Source of the DNA: Chrysemys picta bellii
Lineage: Eukaryota > Chordata > Testudines > Emydidae
Assembly: GCF_011386835.1 (NCBI RefSeq)
Contig: NC_088809.1
Coordinates: 25,365,067 to 25,429,066, forward strand
Reading direction: 5' to 3'
Length of the DNA stretch: 64,000 nt
A program made the position numbers and the translations under genes. Position 1 is the stretch's first letter. Each line of letters opens with the position of its first letter. The notes beneath the pieces were generated by a model that was not told the origin of the DNA, searched no databases, and worked only from the letters and a program-made list of their open reading frames with translations. This document shows, piece by piece, positions 61,913-64,000 of this stretch.

Positions 61913-64000
61913 CATAGACTCATAGACTTTAAGGTCAGAAGGGACCATTATGATCATCTGGTCTGACCCCCTGCATGCTGCAGGCCATAAAACCGTCCCT
62001 ACCCCTTCCCTGGACTCTGCTGTTGAAGTCCCCAATCCTGTTTTTAGTGACTGCAATCGGTAGAGACCCTCCTGCTAGAGATCCCTGCCCCATGCTGCGG
62101 AGGAAGGCGAAAAACCTCCAGAGGCTCAGCCAATCTGCCCTGGAGGAAAATTCCTTCCCGACCCCAAATGTGGCGATCAGTAAGACCCCGAGCATATAGG
62201 CAAGAGTCTCCAGCCCGACCCCGTTAGCCATTATACTATTTACCCACCATTGCTTGGCTTTCCTTGACTACTATGTTTTACCATTAAACCATTCCCTCCA
62301 TAAACGTATCTAACTTTATCTTAAAACCAGACAGGTCCGTCGCCCCCACCGTTTCCCTCGGTAGGCCGTTCCAATATTTCACCCCTCTGACGGTCAGAAA
62401 CCTTCGTCTAATTTCAAGTCTGAACTTCCCCACGGCCAGTTTGTATCCACTCGTTCTGGTATCCACGTTAGTACTAAGCTGGAATAATTCTTCTCCCTCC
62501 CTTGTATTAATCCCTCTAATATATTTAAAGATAGCAATCATATCCCCTCTCAGCCTTCGCTTTGTCAGACTAAACAACCCAAGCTCCTCTAGTCTCCTTT
62601 CGTACGACAGCTTTTCCATTCCTCTGATCATCCTAGTGGCCCTTCTCTGCACCCGTTCCAGTTTGAGTTCATCTTTTTTAAACATGGGAGACCAGAACTG
62701 CACACAGTACTCCAAATGAGGTCTCACCAGCGCCTTGTACAACGGAAGCAGGACCTCCTTATCCCTACTAGATATACCTCGCCTAATGCATCCCAAGACC
62801 GCATTGGCTTTTTTCACCGCCACGTCACATTGTCGACTCATAGTCATCCTGCGGTCTACAAGAACCCCTAGGTCCTTCTCCTCTTCCGTTACTTCTAACC
62901 AATGCGTCCCCATCTTGTAACTAAAATTGTTATTAGTCATCCCCAAATGCATCACCTTACACTTTTCACTATTAAATTTCATCTTATTTCTGATACTCCA
63001 ATTCACAAGCTCATTCAAGTCTCCCTGCAGGATATCCCTGTCCTCCTCCGAATTTACAACGCCTCCCACCTTCGTATCATCTGCAAATTTTATCAGCCCA
63101 CTCCTGCAATCGGTTCCGAGGTCAGTTATAAATAGATTAAATAAAATGGGTCCCAAAACCGAACCTTGAGGCACTCCACTAGTAACCTCCCTCCAACCCG
63201 ACAGTTCACCCTTTAATACAACCCGCTGCTTTCTCCCCAGTAACCAATTCCTTATCCACTTCTGGATTTTCATATCGATCCCCATGTTTTTCAGTTTAAC
63301 CAATAATTCCTCATGGGGTACAGTATCAAACGCTTTACTGAAATCCAGGTATATTAGGTCCACCGCATTTCCTTTATCTAATAAATCCGTTACTTTCTCA
63401 AAGAAGGAGATCAGATTCGTTTGGCACGATCTGCCCTTCGTAAAACCATGTTGTAATTTATCGCAATTGCCACTACCCTCCAGGTCCTCAACTAGTTTCT
63501 CTTTCAGAATTTTCTCTAACACCTTGCACACTACAGATGTTAGACTAACAGGCCTGTAGTTACCCGGATCACTTTTTTTCCCTTTCTTGAAAATAGGAAC
63601 CACATTAGCTATTCTCCAGTCTAACGGGACCACCCCCGAGTTTACAGATTCATTAAATATTATCGCTAACGGGCCTGCTATTTCCCGCGCCAATTCCTTC
63701 AATATTCTCGGATGTAGATCGTCCGGTCCTCCCGACTTAGCCCCATTAAGGCGTTCAAGTTTTGTTTCCACCTCGGATACGGTAATCCCCCATCCCGAAT
63801 GCCCCTCTATAGCGGTGCTAGTATCCCTAATACCTTCATTGGCCTCATTAAACACCGATGCAAAATATTCATTAAGATATTGCGCCATGCCTAGATTGTC
63901 TTTAATCTCCTCTCCGGCAATAGACTTCAGAGGTCCCACTTCTTCTTTCTTTGCTCTCTTCCTATTTATGTGGCTGTAAAACCTCTTACTATTGCTTTTA
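61913..64000 (-). mobile_element. CR1 LINE inserted in the LTR, runs off the window
   Basis: The 3' end is at 61913 (complement of CATAGACTTTAAGGTCAGAAG). The coding part is on the minus strand and open to the window edge. It is a different subfamily from the 35 kb copy. Confidence 0.92.
62284..64000 (-). CDS. CR1 ORF2 reverse transcriptase, partial
   Basis: At least 551 codons are open, and the frame continues past 63939 to the edge (KSNSKRFYSHINRKRAKKEE). RT motifs are complete: [60 protein letters not shown] and KFADDTKVGG. The end is IKLDTFMEGMV. The endonuclease would be outside the window. No internal stop was seen, so this is a fairly young copy. Confidence 0.9.
   Translation of the reverse strand, partial: KSNSKRFYSHINRKRAKKEEVGPLKSIAGEEIKDNLGMAQYLNEYFASVFNEANEGIRDTSTAIEGHSGWGITVSEVETKLERLNGAKSGGPDDLHPRILKELAREIAGPLAIIFNESVNSGVVPLDWRIANVVPIFKKGKKSDPGNYRPVSLTSVVCKVLEKILKEKLVEDLEGSGNCDKLQHGFTKGRSCQTNLISFFEKVTDLLDKGNAVDLIYLDFSKAFDTVPHEELLVKLKNMGIDMKIQKWIRNWLLGRKQRVVLKGELSGWREVTSGVPQGSVLGPILFNLFITDLGTDCRSGLIKFADDTKVGGVVNSEEDRDILQGDLNELVNWSIRNKMKFNSEKCKVMHLGMTNNNFSYKMGTHWLEVTEEEKDLGVLVDRRMTMSRQCDVAVKKANAVLGCIRRGISSRDKEVLLPLYKALVRPHLEYCVQFWSPMFKKDELKLERVQRRATRMIRGMEKLSYERRLEELGLFSLTKRRLRGDMIAIFKYIRGINTREGEELFQLSTNVDTRTSGYKLAVGKFRLEIRRRFLTVRGVKYWNGLPRETVGATDLSGFKIKLDTFMEGMV

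Overview
This is vertebrate nuclear DNA, almost certainly from a cryptodiran turtle. Three things point there: several CR1 LINE subfamilies, some with long open reading frames; a tRNA-derived SINE of the tortoise Pol III type near 22.6 kb; and abundant Penelope-like elements (PLEs) whose ends contain a hammerhead-ribozyme-like core. Genes are intron-containing with GT-AG splice sites, and nothing is arranged as an operon.

Two host genes can be assembled, both on the plus strand. The first (TATA box 4643, exons at 4726-4729, 6547-6684, 9156-9218 and 11930-12558) encodes a secreted fibrinogen-related-domain protein of about 277 residues, closest by motif to the fibrinogen-like-1-like (FGL1-like) group. 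The second is VPS37D, an ESCRT-I subunit (exon 1 ending 38982, then 47701-47872, 48166-48248 and 50741-51247, poly(A) signal 52474). Its exon 1 needs two single-base corrections to stay in frame. A possible single membrane-spanning exon lies at 315-462. The gap between the genes (about 13-38.7 kb), VPS37D introns 1 and 3, and the last 10 kb are mostly mobile elements and satellites.

Layout: 1.2-4.5 kb, CR1 tail, nested PLEs, minisatellite and a solo retroviral LTR with 4-bp target duplication. 4.6-13 kb, the fibrinogen-related gene, whose introns carry two hAT-type elements with perfect 8-bp target duplications and a PLE with a GIY-YIG endonuclease. 13.3-20.5 kb, an LTR-like block and GC-rich DNA. 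20.5-28.1 kb, a decayed hAT transposase gene broken up by another hAT element, a SINE, a 3.3-kb PLE (itself hit by a hAT element) and a 109-bp mini-PLE. 28.6-29.25 kb, a GT-rich minisatellite. 29.8-38 kb, three CR1 copies, the last with an uninterrupted 949-codon ORF2. 38.7-52.5 kb, VPS37D, with a C-rich minisatellite in intron 1, a mariner-type element, a PLE 24 bp from the exon 2 acceptor and a hAT element in the 3' UTR. 53.9-57.6 kb, decayed CR1 and a PLE hairpin. 58.1-61.9 kb, a Gmr1-like Ty3/Gypsy retrotransposon on the minus strand, with a SCAN-like Gag and integrase finger directly after protease; its 5' LTR is cut by a CR1 that runs off the window end.

The most unusual signals are the PLE set (11-13 bp target duplications, inverted arms, near-canonical hammerhead cores), the Gmr1-like element with SCAN-like Gag, and the structural state of the VPS37D locus. 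All identifications are from motif reading; no database search was run.
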